From: Encephalitozoon hellem ATCC 50504
Taxonomy: Eukaryota; Microsporidia; Unikaryonidae
Direction: 5' to 3'
Assembly (NCBI RefSeq): GCF_000277815.2
Contig: NC_018480.1
Coordinates: 1-64,000, forward strand
Length of the DNA: 64,000 nucleotides
Part shown: one piece after another, positions 9,018 through 18,183 of the stretch
Layout of the letters: the number at the start of each line of letters is the position of its first letter
Position numbering within the stretch: the stretch's first letter is position 1
Program-made: the position numbers and the translations under genes
Notes under the pieces: generated by a model
Told to the model about the DNA's origin: nothing
The model's database searches: none
What the model saw: only the letters and a program-made list of their open reading frames with translations

Positions 9018-9845
9018 CTAATGAAGAAACTCTACCTCGATATCGTCATATCGGTTATCTCCCTCCTTGTTTAGAAACAGAAGCTCAAAGCACTTCTTGC
9101 AGATAAACTTTTTCTTTTCCGGGAGGATAGGATCATTAACCATCTTCAGTACTGCATTGTTTTTTAGACAGCATTTGCATAATTGGGCTCTTCCATGCAG
9201 ATGTTTTACAGACATATACGGACTCGTGCTTTTATGTGAAAAAAATGTCTTTACAATTTGAATCGACTTCAGAAACCTTCCGTCATGAAAATATATTTCC
9301 TTTGATATGTCTTTTATGCATTTATCAATTCTAATGTCCCATTTCTTGATATTAAATACTTTCAATTGAAATACCATTGTGGCAAATTTTATAGAGCTAT
9401 CATCAGTGCTTTGAAGATAGATTGTTTTTCCTATGGCAAAAAACACCTTGCTTGACAGGCCGTCACTTCCAACTAGAAACCTGGCTATTTCAGAAAGATG
9501 TATGTCACCGGACATAGTAATTCTTGCCACAACCTCTCCCCCTAGAAAGCATTCTGCCTCATAATAAATGTTGCTAGCAGTATCCAGTTCAATGGGTGCA
9601 TTATGCTTGCCAATCACAGAGTTGTTCTTGCATGTGGATTCATTACCAAACTCGCCTACAAACTCCTTAGGATACAGTATTCTATGATTTGTTGAAAAAG
9701 TGTGATCCCAGCCCACCGAGTATGTTCTTTCTGCTATTACTAAGCTGCGTGTTTTTTTATGGCTCGTTCTTCTTCTTTCTTCATCTTCACCTTCTGGAAG
9801 TACTTCTAAAGCTCTTCGAACTCTATCTATATAATTTTTCTCCAT
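9018..9845 (-). CDS. SNAPC3 (SNAP50)-like snRNA promoter-binding subunit
   Basis: This 275-residue protein probably belongs to the SNAPC3/SNAP50 family, the zinc-containing subunit of the complex that binds the proximal element of snRNA gene promoters. The C-terminal third shows the family pattern: VFFAIGKTIYLQ, then YFHDGRFLKSIQIVK, then a treble of cysteine pairs (LCKCCLKN ... VNDPILPE ... FICKKCFELLF). This matches the SNAPC3 signature of C-x2-C, a ...DP..PE motif, and C-x2-C-[FY]. The N-terminal 60 residues are basic. The start is the ATG at 9845 after AGCCCTACCTT; the next gene begins divergently only 21 bases away. The identification rests on motif spacing, not alignment. A generic zinc-binding protein is the alternative. 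Confidence 0.65.
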   Translation of the reverse strand: MEKNYIDRVRRALEVLPEGEDEERRRTSHKKTRSLVIAERTYSVGWDHTFSTNHRILYPKEFVGEFGNESTCKNNSVIGKHNAPIELDTASNIYYEAECFLGGEVVARITMSGDIHLSEIARFLVGSDGLSSKVFFAIGKTIYLQSTDDSSIKFATMVFQLKVFNIKKWDIRIDKCIKDISKEIYFHDGRFLKSIQIVKTFFSHKSTSPYMSVKHLHGRAQLCKCCLKNNAVLKMVNDPILPEKKKFICKKCFELLFLNKEGDNRYDDIEVEFLH

Positions 9846-9866
9846 AAGGTAGGGCTTAAATAAGAA

Positions 9867-10397
9867 ATGATCGTAAGAGCTATAAACCACGAAAACCTCT
9901 ACATAGATGGCGATTTTAAGGATATAGAGGATTTAAAGGCTAAGATAGCCTTGAAGTATGGCATACCTACCTCCTCTCAGTCAATAATATTTAATGGAAG
10001 GCTCTACGTATTGGGCATATTTGACTTTCCATTAGAAAGTCATTCCGACACATATGAAAACCCTCTAGGATGTTTTGGATGCCCAGATACCATTTTTAAT
10101 GATTTTGCATCTAGTGGGATGACCATCAATGAAATTAGAGCCCATGCGTTTCCTCATAAGGAAGACCTAAAAGAAGAGATCTTGCCACTGCCGAAAGCCA
10201 TAGACATCAAATCCATAGCAAAAAAAGTTGTTGAAGGACAGTATGAGGAAATCTCAAAAATACCTGAGGGTCTGGAAGAAGAAGAAAAGGCTGCGATTAT
10301 GGAAAATCTTGGAGAGTATATTGATTTGATTTTAAAACAAGCTAATGATTCCACTTCTCTTGATACTATATGCTGGGGTTATACAGTGACGAGATAG
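9867..10397 (+). CDS. Ubiquitin-like-domain protein, unknown role
   Basis: This is a 176-residue protein. Residues 1-50 read as a ubiquitin-like fold (MIVRAINHENLYIDGD ... DLKAKIALKYGIP ... IIFNGRLYVLG). It lacks a C-terminal di-glycine, so it would be a built-in UBL domain rather than a conjugated modifier. A middle segment with CFGC follows, then an acidic helical C-terminal half (EGLEEEEKAAIMENL). I do not recognise the full architecture; shuttle factors such as Dsk2 or Rad23 also begin with a UBL, but no UBA domain is visible. Its last 32 bases overlap the 3' end of the convergent TFB3 gene. It starts 21 bases from the divergent SNAPC3-like gene. The frame is reliable, the role open. Confidence 0.75.
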   Translation: MIVRAINHENLYIDGDFKDIEDLKAKIALKYGIPTSSQSIIFNGRLYVLGIFDFPLESHSDTYENPLGCFGCPDTIFNDFASSGMTINEIRAHAFPHKEDLKEEILPLPKAIDIKSIAKKVVEGQYEEISKIPEGLEEEEKAAIMENLGEYIDLILKQANDSTSLDTICWGYTVTR

Positions 10398-11040
10398 CAA
10401 AGGATACAATCGTCTCGTGCAGCAATCCACTAGGAAGACTCGGCTCAAGAAAACCTTTTGGTAAATAGATTTTCCTGGAGGGCTTTGCTATTATTCTTGG
10501 GAGTTCATCTGGATCAAAATAATCGGCAACAACGCTGATCTTTTGTATCTTGCTTTCCCCCTCCTTCAAATTTTGGCTTTGCCTCTTTCTAGTATGAAGA
10601 GCGCTCTTGCCAGAAATAATTTTTGGTGCAGGATTAAGAACAGATCTCTCTCCCATATCCTGTATCTCTTTTATTTTCTCCTTTACAAGAGATTCACTTC
10701 TCATATCCAGAACTTCAAACACAAGCTCTTCAAATTTCTCAAGATAATCATTGTACTTCACAACATCACCGCCAAATTCCTCCTCTTCCCTCTTGAAAGC
10801 CCTCAGAAGGACTCTTCGTATTTTGCATTCTTTTTCAACTGTTATGTCTTCGAATGTTGGCTTAATGTAGTTCACCTTTCTTAGCATTGTCCCACATTCG
10901 GGACAAGGCGCCTGTCCCCTGTTAAATATCCTAAACATACAAGACTCGCACACTTTGTGGAAACAAGGACTTATGTATATGACTATGTCCGGATTCAAAT
11001 AAATATCACTTTTACACACTGGGCATCGCCTTTCCTCCAT
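10366..11040 (-). CDS. TFB3: TFIIH subunit TFB3 / MAT1 (RING finger)
   Basis: This is a 224-residue homologue of MAT1/Tfb3, which assembles the CDK-activating kinase (Kin28/CDK7 with cyclin H) and links it to core TFIIH in transcription and repair. The N-terminal C3HC4 RING is CPVCKSD at 6-12, then SPCFHKVCESC and CPECG. It is followed by the family-typical stretch RKVNYIKPTFEDITVEKE and a long helical segment (about 75-130). The C-terminal region is shorter than in yeast (321 residues). The start is the ATG at 11040. The 3' end overlaps the convergent UBL-domain gene by 32 bases, so the two mRNAs must share sequence. Confidence 0.9.
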   Translation of the reverse strand: MEERRCPVCKSDIYLNPDIVIYISPCFHKVCESCMFRIFNRGQAPCPECGTMLRKVNYIKPTFEDITVEKECKIRRVLLRAFKREEEEFGGDVVKYNDYLEKFEELVFEVLDMRSESLVKEKIKEIQDMGERSVLNPAPKIISGKSALHTRKRQSQNLKEGESKIQKISVVADYFDPDELPRIIAKPSRKIYLPKGFLEPSLPSGLLHETIVSFAISSLYNPSI

Positions 11041-11103
11041 CCAGGGTAAAAATAGAGAGACTATTTATCATAAGCATGTTCACAAATGTAGTATAAATTT
11101 TAT

Positions 11104-11316
11104 TCAAGCTCCATACTCCTCTAACCTTATCTTTTCAAGTAAAAGATCATCTCCCGAGCCAGATCTTCTAACACTTCCGCTTATATCGTAAATCGTCGAC
11201 TCCCCAGTGACTTGGCCATACTGATCCAGTACTGCCAATACAATCTGCACGGATCCCTTGTCAGAGGATGGAATCGGCGTTTTCCCCAATGAGCAAATTC
11301 TTCTTTCAAAAACCAT
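11104..11316 (-). CDS. RPS21: 40S ribosomal protein eS21
   Basis: This is a 70-residue small-subunit ribosomal protein eS21. Family landmarks are RRICSLGKTPIPSSDKGSVQ (counterpart of PRKCS.TNR.I..KDH.SVQ), then TIYDISGSVRRSGSGDDLLL near the C terminus. eS21 is usually 80-87 residues with an acidic lead (about ten residues) before the PRKCS motif; here that lead is almost absent. The ATG at 11316 follows GGAACCCTAAA, a good CCC context, so the short form is probably genuine. Upstream, an ATG opens only a four-codon frame. No GTAAGT intron is visible nearby, although several microsporidian ribosomal protein genes have one. Confidence 0.88.
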   Translation of the reverse strand: MVFERRICSLGKTPIPSSDKGSVQIVLAVLDQYGQVTGESTIYDISGSVRRSGSGDDLLLEKIRLEEYGA

Positions 11317-11403
11317 TTTAGGGTTCCAACATTTTTAATATTTTAAGCAATTTTGAACAGAACAATAACTCACAAATGTGCTTGAAAATACCCTCTATAG
11401 TTG

Positions 11404-12132
11404 CTATTTCTTTGTCCCCATCTCGCTAGATATCATACAAAAGTCCATCTTCAGGGAGGTTCCCCCAATTAGGAATCCATCAACTTCTTCTACGTCGAGA
11501 ATCGCCTGACAGTTAAGCATCGAGACAGATCCTCCATATATTACACGCCCATTAAACTTCATGTCTTTACCCCACTTCTTTATATTTGAAACTATCTCCT
11601 TAATCTGGGCATTAGTGGGAACTTTTCCTGTTCCTATTGCCCACACAGGTTCATATGCAATATCAATGTCTTCCCCACACATCTCCTCTCTTAGCGAAAG
11701 TAACTGATTCCTTAATTCGTCTAGATACTTTCCATCCTCTCTACACTCTTCATCCTCTCCTATACATAAAATGATGTTCAAACCTTCACTCCTGGCATTT
11801 CTTATCTTTTCCAATATAACCGCTGAAGTTTCCCCAAACCACTTACGCCTTTCAGAGTGACCTATTATTATATACTCAGCACCCATTTCCTTTACCATTG
11901 CTGCAGAGACTTCACCTGTATACGGCCCATTTCTGAACCGACTACAGTCTTGCGCCCCAACCTTGATGTATTCTGGAAATTTCATTCTTGCTGTGTGGAT
12001 ATAGGGAAATGGAACTGCTATGAACACGTCGTTCCCGTCAAAGAAGTTCTTTTTGAAGTTTTTGACTATATCGAAAGTCTGTAACGACGAGCTCATTTTC
12101 CAATTTCCTCCAAGGAGTTTATTTTTCTTCAT
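11404..12132 (-). CDS. TPI1: Triose-phosphate isomerase
   Basis: This is a 242-residue triose-phosphate isomerase, interconverting dihydroxyacetone phosphate and glyceraldehyde 3-phosphate in cytosolic glycolysis, one of the few energy pathways kept by microsporidia. Catalytic residues are all present: N10 and K12 in GGNWKM, H92 in IIIGHSERR, and E161 in AYEPVWAIGTGK, the last followed by the phosphate-gripping flexible loop. The phosphate-binding VIYGGSVS motif is near the C terminus. Length is close to the usual 250. The start is the ATG at 12132 (MKKNKLLGGN), which matches the family N terminus without extension. Confidence 0.97.
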   Translation of the reverse strand: MKKNKLLGGNWKMSSSLQTFDIVKNFKKNFFDGNDVFIAVPFPYIHTARMKFPEYIKVGAQDCSRFRNGPYTGEVSAAMVKEMGAEYIIIGHSERRKWFGETSAVILEKIRNARSEGLNIILCIGEDEECREDGKYLDELRNQLLSLREEMCGEDIDIAYEPVWAIGTGKVPTNAQIKEIVSNIKKWGKDMKFNGRVIYGGSVSMLNCQAILDVEEVDGFLIGGTSLKMDFCMISSEMGTKK

Positions 12133-12302
12133 CTCTAGGCCTCACTGGATAAACAAATTAGAGTAAATTATAATCACACGTCAACAGGACATACATCAAG
12201 GAGCTTCTTATATTTATGCAGCAGGATGGAATATTTATGGCTCTCTTTTCCAGGCTCCAACTCTTTGAATAGAATATAAAATTTTTAAAACCTAGTCCCA
12301 AA

Positions 12303-15300
12303 ATGGAGCAGATTCTGGACTTGGACAAGGATCTTAACATTGATATCTTTGACGAGGTTGTAATGAATGCAAACTGCCCAGATAACAGAAAAAAAGAGGA
12401 AGCCGAGAGGGTTCTGCTCAAGTTTAAGGAACTTCCAAACTCATGGACAAAGGTTGATTATATCTTGAACAATAGCAAGCTTCAGGAAAGCCATTATGTA
12501 GCGTTGCAACTGTTAGAAAGCATGATAAAGGTAAAGTGGTCTCTATTTGATGAGGGAATGAAGCAAGGGCTCAGAATGTATGTATTTCAGCTTGTCATTG
12601 AAAAATCCAAAGGTCGAGACAAAGGAAATTATGTCCTGCAGGAATTGAACACCATTCTTATTGAAATTGCAAAGAAGGACTGGCCCCGTCGATGGCCCAG
12701 TTTTATAACAGATCTTATCAGCGTGTCCCAGGGAATAAGCATGGAGGTATGCCGAAACAGTCTGAACATACTTAAAAGGCTTAATGAGGAGGTCTTCATC
12801 TTTTCTGAAGACAGCATTACGACTGTCAGAAAGAGGCTACTAAGGAATCAGCTTAAAGTTGAGTTTCCGCAGATATTTGGCTTCATAAAAACCATTCTCG
12901 AGTATTCCCGAAACACAGAAATGGATGAAAGTCTTCTAGAAGCAACACTAGAATCCTTCCAGTGCTTTTGTGGATCCATGCCACTTGACTTCATCTTTCT
13001 CACCGAAATAATCGATTTAGTCCTGGAGCATCTAAATTCCATGCACAGTGTTGCATGCCTCAGTTGCCTGATTGAGATTGTTGACCTAGGAAGGAACAGA
13101 AGTCTTTCCAGAAGCCATGAAATAGAGAATGCTGAGAAAGAAAAGATCCTTGTAATCCACAGGCAATGTGTTGAGTTTCTTAAGATGTACTTTAACAAGT
13201 TTCAAGAGGAAAGAATATACGAGGTGTATGGAGGAATGGACAAGTCCGAAAAAGTTTTTATCCTTAAGCTTGCGCAGCTTCTATCGTCCCTTTACGAGGT
13301 CTATATAAGCTTGCTTGAGGCAAGGGACATTACCAACACAAAGGTTGGGCTGGGATATCTTATACAAATATCTAAAATCAACAACTCAAATATTTTCTCT
13401 GTTGCATTTGAGATGTGGAATAAGTTTGTGTTTGATCTGTATTCTGAATTTCCATTCGCCAGCCAGGACTCCACAAAAAGGTTAAGGAGGTCGAACTATA
13501 TCGGAATTTTGAACCAGCTGATGGGAACTCTTGTCGACAAGATGCCAAGGCCTGAGGAAGTATTTATTGTGGTCGACGAATACAACGAAGTAATAAGAAA
13601 AAAGATGACAGACACGGACCAGATAGAGTTCTATAGAAAGATGAGAGGATGCCTATATCATTTGGCATTCCTTATTGAGGAGGATATGAAGAAGTACTTT
13701 ATAAGCAAGGTTGGGCTGCAGCTTGACGACAAAGAATGGGACTGCAACTACCTAAATAGACTATGCTGGGCTATTGGGTCTATATCAGGTGCATTTTCGG
13801 AAGTAAATGAAAGGGAGTTCTTTGTGAACATTCTTAAGCATCTGCTGGCATTATGCGAAATGAAGTCATTTAAAACAGACAAGGCGGTTATAGCTTCGAA
13901 CATTATGTTCATAATCGGGCAATATCATCGATTTCTCCTTCACAACAAGAGTTTTTTGAAGACTGTTGTTAAAAAGCTCTTTGAGTTTATGGATGAGGAC
14001 CATGAGGGAATCAAGGACATGGCATGTGATAACTTCTTTAAGATAGTGGAGAAGTGCCCCGTGGAGTTTTTAACGCAGAGGGAAAACGACGAGATCTTCA
14101 TTGTCTATATACTGAAGAACTTGCCTGGAATTACAGCGACCTTAGAATTTTATCAGAAGAGAATTGTTTATGAAGCACTCCTGCTTGTCATAAAAGAAGT
14201 CCCTAAGACAAGGGACTACAAATCTAGGGTTCTGGGCTATGCGGATCTTCTCTTATCTTCTCTGCTAAACTTCAACATTCTTGCTGACGAGCACATAAAC
14301 CGTCTTCCGAATATGATATCCAACGTGGAGGAGGCAAAAATGATTTCGCATGTCCTCAAGTCCCATTCGCTAACCTATAGATTGCTTCCTGAAACGTGTC
14401 CCTCTAGCTGTATTCAAATATTTCCGAAGTTCTTCAGGATCTTTGACATTTGCAACTCTATAATACTTGAAGGCAAGGAAGGAACTGCATTCAACAATGC
14501 CAAGGCAGTGAAGGCAGAGATTATCGAACTGTTTACTACGGTGATCGACTCAAAGTTTGTACAGGATGATTTTGTAAATATGGTCTGTGAGAAGGTCATT
14601 TTTGACTACAAGAACAATTCGATCTACAAGGAGCCTGCAATTCTTGCTCTGGGTTCAAGTATAGTGCGCAACGTGGAAAATGATGGGTCTGTTATATATC
14701 TGCAAAGGGAAGCGTTTATGATCTCTGCTTTGATAGAGCCATCTATTCCCTTTTTGATGCAAGCAGATGAGAATCTTGAGATATCGAAGAACTATCTTCT
14801 TCTTATAGAAAGCATGCTCCTGTTTTCGTTCAATTCGTTCTTTTCTTCCCTGTTTGGCCAGCCTTCGTTTCGCCAAGTATACAACACACTCCTCTATTCC
14901 TTAATATGCATAAGAGACGTTTCAGATTTGTCTCTGAACTGCCTAACTATAATCTTCAAGAAGTGCTACGAGCAGAAGATTTTCCAGTTTTACACCCAGA
15001 ACTACATGTCCACTCTAGAAAATATTCTTGGAATAATATTTGACAGAGACATGAGGTACAATTTTGACCAGCAATGCCTTCTGCTTGCATTTATGATTCG
15101 TATAAGTAAGGATATTCCGAGCCTTGACGGTATCAACCCCAACTTCAACGTTCTTTCGGAATACATAGTTGGGCTATTTATGAAATCGTTTCCAAATATA
15201 ACACAGGAGTCTGTTAAGGTATTTTCTGTCGGGCTATTTGAACTGTGCGGAGATGACGAGGTGTTTAAAGAGCATGTGGATGATTTTAGAGTCAAGGTTT

Positions 15301-15377
15301 ATGAGTTTGGCACGGATGAAGATCTCCAAGAGGAGATTGACCTTAAGAACGAAAGAATTAGAAGATGTAAGAATTAA
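12303..15377 (+). CDS. CRM1: Exportin-1 (CRM1) nuclear export receptor
   Basis: This is a 1024-residue HEAT-repeat karyopherin of the exportin-1/CRM1 type, which carries leucine-rich nuclear-export-signal cargo through nuclear pores with Ran-GTP. The N-terminal importin-beta-like segment (about 35-85) contains ELPNSWTKVDYIL and HYVALQLLESMIK. The following region has the CRM1-typical VLQELNTILIEIAKKDWPRR. Helical repeats fill the rest. It is slightly shorter than yeast Crm1 (1084). The start is the ATG at 12303, just after CCTAGTCCCAAA, with an AAATTTTT stretch 15-25 bases upstream, both fitting the promoter pattern of this genome. Confidence 0.93.
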   Translation: MEQILDLDKDLNIDIFDEVVMNANCPDNRKKEEAERVLLKFKELPNSWTKVDYILNNSKLQESHYVALQLLESMIKVKWSLFDEGMKQGLRMYVFQLVIEKSKGRDKGNYVLQELNTILIEIAKKDWPRRWPSFITDLISVSQGISMEVCRNSLNILKRLNEEVFIFSEDSITTVRKRLLRNQLKVEFPQIFGFIKTILEYSRNTEMDESLLEATLESFQCFCGSMPLDFIFLTEIIDLVLEHLNSMHSVACLSCLIEIVDLGRNRSLSRSHEIENAEKEKILVIHRQCVEFLKMYFNKFQEERIYEVYGGMDKSEKVFILKLAQLLSSLYEVYISLLEARDITNTKVGLGYLIQISKINNSNIFSVAFEMWNKFVFDLYSEFPFASQDSTKRLRRSNYIGILNQLMGTLVDKMPRPEEVFIVVDEYNEVIRKKMTDTDQIEFYRKMRGCLYHLAFLIEEDMKKYFISKVGLQLDDKEWDCNYLNRLCWAIGSISGAFSEVNEREFFVNILKHLLALCEMKSFKTDKAVIASNIMFIIGQYHRFLLHNKSFLKTVVKKLFEFMDEDHEGIKDMACDNFFKIVEKCPVEFLTQRENDEIFIVYILKNLPGITATLEFYQKRIVYEALLLVIKEVPKTRDYKSRVLGYADLLLSSLLNFNILADEHINRLPNMISNVEEAKMISHVLKSHSLTYRLLPETCPSSCIQIFPKFFRIFDICNSIILEGKEGTAFNNAKAVKAEIIELFTTVIDSKFVQDDFVNMVCEKVIFDYKNNSIYKEPAILALGSSIVRNVENDGSVIYLQREAFMISALIEPSIPFLMQADENLEISKNYLLLIESMLLFSFNSFFSSLFGQPSFRQVYNTLLYSLICIRDVSDLSLNCLTIIFKKCYEQKIFQFYTQNYMSTLENILGIIFDRDMRYNFDQQCLLLAFMIRISKDIPSLDGINPNFNVLSEYIVGLFMKSFPNITQESVKVFSVGLFELCGDDEVFKEHVDDFRVKVYEFGTDEDLQEEIDLKNERIRRCKN

Positions 15378-15423
15378 ACCGGCCTACTGCTTTTAATGTG
15401 GTGTATTTGAAGGGCTTAGGAAT

Positions 15424-15987
15424 CTATTCACAAACCATAAGAAGAATTACAGTTGATATAATTAATAGGCAGCAATAAATACTCGATCCAGAAAAGCAGA
15501 TGTTACTAGCACTGTCTATTAGGTTGTCGATGTCCCCATTGTTATATATAACTTTCTGAGCAAGCTCAACCTTCCTTTCTATAGGTATTTGAAGGGCCAA
15601 TCTCTCCTTGAAATAAGTTATTTTCCCTCCCCTCTCGATTTGAAGGTTCTTATCACAAGCAACTACTATCGTGTAAAAGTAGTGGTGAAGATCTAGCTCA
15701 AACAGTAATGGAATCTCGATGAATATAACTGAATGCCCTGCGAGAAGTAGACATATTATCCTCTTGGCCATCTTTGCATATAACTTTGGTCTTATCCTTT
15801 TCTCATGGGCTTTTCTGAATTTCGTATCAGTAAAGAACCTTTGGCGTAGGCTACTTATGTCTTCTCCTCCCAATATTTCATGAACCAGGTCATCAGTATT
15901 GATTGTTGCATGGCCTTTCGCCTCCAGGATATTTAATAGAGCCGTTTTCCCCATTCCTATACCTCCCGTTATGGCAATGATTCTCAT
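15424..15987 (-). CDS. CAB5: Dephospho-CoA kinase with hydrophobic C-terminal tail
   Basis: This 187-residue enzyme performs the last step of coenzyme A synthesis, phosphorylating dephospho-CoA at the 3'-hydroxyl. The Walker A loop is GGIGMGKTALL at 8-18, followed by the family motifs NTDDLVHEIL (29-38) and IFIEIPLLFE (about 88-97), and a C-terminal adenine-site segment (ERLALQIP). The last 20 residues (CCLLIISTVILLMVC) form a hydrophobic stretch absent from bacterial CoaE, which could anchor the enzyme to a membrane by its tail. The start is the ATG at 15987. The kinase core is slightly shorter than bacterial CoaE (about 200). Confidence 0.9.
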   Translation of the reverse strand: MRIIAITGGIGMGKTALLNILEAKGHATINTDDLVHEILGGEDISSLRQRFFTDTKFRKAHEKRIRPKLYAKMAKRIICLLLAGHSVIFIEIPLLFELDLHHYFYTIVVACDKNLQIERGGKITYFKERLALQIPIERKVELAQKVIYNNGDIDNLIDSASNICFSGSSIYCCLLIISTVILLMVCE

Positions 15988-16083
15988 GGCCTAAGGGTGT
16001 TCATATTGCATGAGTAAAATAAACGAATGTCCAGCAAAAGATCTAAGAAAATGCTTTAAAGCAAGTTTAGTACACCTCATTAA

Positions 16084-18183
16084 TTACTTGATTCCTCTCT
16101 TGTCCTTGATTTTGTTCAATTTAAGTCTTTGAAAGTCCAAAATGACAGGCAGTCCTTTGACATCGCTCAGAGTGAGGTCTTCAATATTATTGATGTATGT
16201 CATTAGGATTTCCAATACCTGCACCTCTTCGTCATTTAGATCGTTGGGCTCAAGGCACATCATCGCCATGTACGTAAAGTTCTGATAGACGGACTTAAAG
16301 TCGTCCTTGGCTATTACCAGAACCCTTTCAAGAAGTGCAACAAGCATGGAAGATGCAAGATTTTCTAAGCAGGATATTTCTACATTAGAGACGAATGTCT
16401 CAAGATTAGACTCTGATCCCTTGATGGCAATTTCTGCAGCCTCTTCAATCAGCCCTTCAGAAATAAGTCCTTTGATTTCATTTTGCTTGTTGAAAGAGCT
16501 ATGAAGCCCATCGACAGCTCTTTTAACATTTTTAAGGTGGTCTTCATTATGAATGAGTCTTATCTCATTTATCATCTGGATTCTAATTTCATCCATTGCT
16601 GCTTCGACCGCTGGAACGAGCGTACCAAGAATGATCTTCTTGACACAGTTCAAAACCTTAGACTCGTTAGATGTTTCACTTCTAAGCCGGGCCTCAAGGT
16701 TGTTCAATATCTCAACCATCCTGGGCAATTCTTCGGCCGAAAACACCTGTGTCCCTGATGTTTTCTTAGACTCATAGGACTTTTCAAGCATCTCTAATAA
16801 TCTTTTGAACCGCTCACTGTTATCCCTTTCAATCTTACTCATCTTTTCTCCAATTTCTTTTTGGGCTCTTAGCACCATGTCTATCTTTTCATCTAGACGC
16901 CTTATTTCTTCAGAATCGTTTTTGTCCGGTATATATGGACTGAAGCTATCCACAGAAACATCTTCTTTTGAAAAAACATTTCCTTCCCCTGCCATCCTAT
17001 GTCCTTCCTCGCCTGCATGGTTTCCTAATAATAAATTTGCATAAGGGGTATCGCTTCCAACTAGAAAGAGCTTGTCTGGGCTGGTATCATAACCATCTTC
17101 GGAGGACTCTATCTTTACATTACCTGTACCAGGCAAAGCACTTTCTACAATATCTCTATTTTTTTCAACTGAGCTATTCGATTCAACATTAAAGTCTTTT
17201 AAGACGGAGGAACTAGATTCTTTTGAAGACAGATCTTCACCCACTATTATTTCAGATATTCTTACAATATTTTCCTTCAAGTAAAGGCTTATACAGAGAG
17301 GACGCGTTTTCAAGTCAATTTCCTTTGCTATGCACAACTCCCCATTGCGCTCATTAACCAAATACAAAACCTCCTCAGAAACTATTCCAGTAATATTACC
17401 CAATGGAAACAAGTCGCTTGCACGTCCCGCTGCAGGAATCTTGAGCTGGCTGGCCACACAGTATTTTTCATCTAGTAAAAAGATGCAAGACTCTTTCTCC
17501 CTTCCATCCAAAACAAGGATCTTTCCTCCCATCTCACACATCTTGTCTCCTTGAACAGGCAGTTCCTTTCCATCTTCTCTACGAAATCTATATTCTGTAT
17601 TCATAAACAGAGTTGAACTGGCATAGAATATATCAATGCTGGCCTTCGATTTGATTCCAGAAGTGCACATTCGCCCTCTAAGAACCCCATTGTCTTCCAC
17701 AACCATGTTTATGTACGAGAGCTCGTTCTTGGTAGAAATGTAGAAAACCTTGTTTGACTGCTTGGTGACTTTCTGTACATTTCTTGAGATCACATACCGT
17801 TCTTCAGAAGGATATCCATTAACAAGCAACGAGTATTGAAGCTTGTTGGATGTATCTAAAGTTATGAAGTATAATTTATCTCCACTCCTGTGAAATATTG
17901 CTTTACGTAGAGGAAACGGAAGAAAAATGTACGGTGATGTCTGATTGGGATCAAACATCAGGTCTCTCCCATCGAAAGTACAGAAGTAATGGCCATCACT
18001 AGTATCTATAATGGGACATTCCGCGAACCTTGTGGGATCGGTTTTAACTACAAACTCATATTCTACTTGAATGCCGGGTTCAGACCTCTGCTCTTCGGGC
18101 ATTTTCTGCTTGAGCAATTCCTTTAGGCCCTCGCTTGGCGTCCGTGATTTCCTCCTTACTACTTCCTCAATCATTCTATCCAT
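16084..18183 (-). CDS. Possible EDC4/Ge-1-like decapping scaffold
   Basis: This is a 699-residue protein. The N-terminal half (about 40-310) is rich in beta-strand patterns that could be a WD40-like propeller. A low-complexity acidic/serine linker follows (about 310-420), then a coiled coil (RRLDEKIDMVLRAQKEIGEK) and an all-helical C-terminal domain. That last part (VPAVEAAMDEIR, then LISEGLIEEAAEIAIKGSES) resembles the C terminus of EDC4/Ge-1, the scaffold that couples decapping factors DCP1 and DCP2 in P bodies. This architecture (propeller, linker, coiled coil, helical end) is that of EDC4. Sequence similarity by eye is weak, so a nucleoporin or vesicle-tether subunit remains possible. The start is the ATG at 18183 after ACAGCCCTT. 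Confidence 0.5.
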   Translation of the reverse strand: MDRMIEEVVRRKSRTPSEGLKELLKQKMPEEQRSEPGIQVEYEFVVKTDPTRFAECPIIDTSDGHYFCTFDGRDLMFDPNQTSPYIFLPFPLRKAIFHRSGDKLYFITLDTSNKLQYSLLVNGYPSEERYVISRNVQKVTKQSNKVFYISTKNELSYINMVVEDNGVLRGRMCTSGIKSKASIDIFYASSTLFMNTEYRFRREDGKELPVQGDKMCEMGGKILVLDGREKESCIFLLDEKYCVASQLKIPAAGRASDLFPLGNITGIVSEEVLYLVNERNGELCIAKEIDLKTRPLCISLYLKENIVRISEIIVGEDLSSKESSSSVLKDFNVESNSSVEKNRDIVESALPGTGNVKIESSEDGYDTSPDKLFLVGSDTPYANLLLGNHAGEEGHRMAGEGNVFSKEDVSVDSFSPYIPDKNDSEEIRRLDEKIDMVLRAQKEIGEKMSKIERDNSERFKRLLEMLEKSYESKKTSGTQVFSAEELPRMVEILNNLEARLRSETSNESKVLNCVKKIILGTLVPAVEAAMDEIRIQMINEIRLIHNEDHLKNVKRAVDGLHSSFNKQNEIKGLISEGLIEEAAEIAIKGSESNLETFVSNVEISCLENLASSMLVALLERVLVIAKDDFKSVYQNFTYMAMMCLEPNDLNDEEVQVLEILMTYINNIEDLTLSDVKGLPVILDFQRLKLNKIKDKRGIK

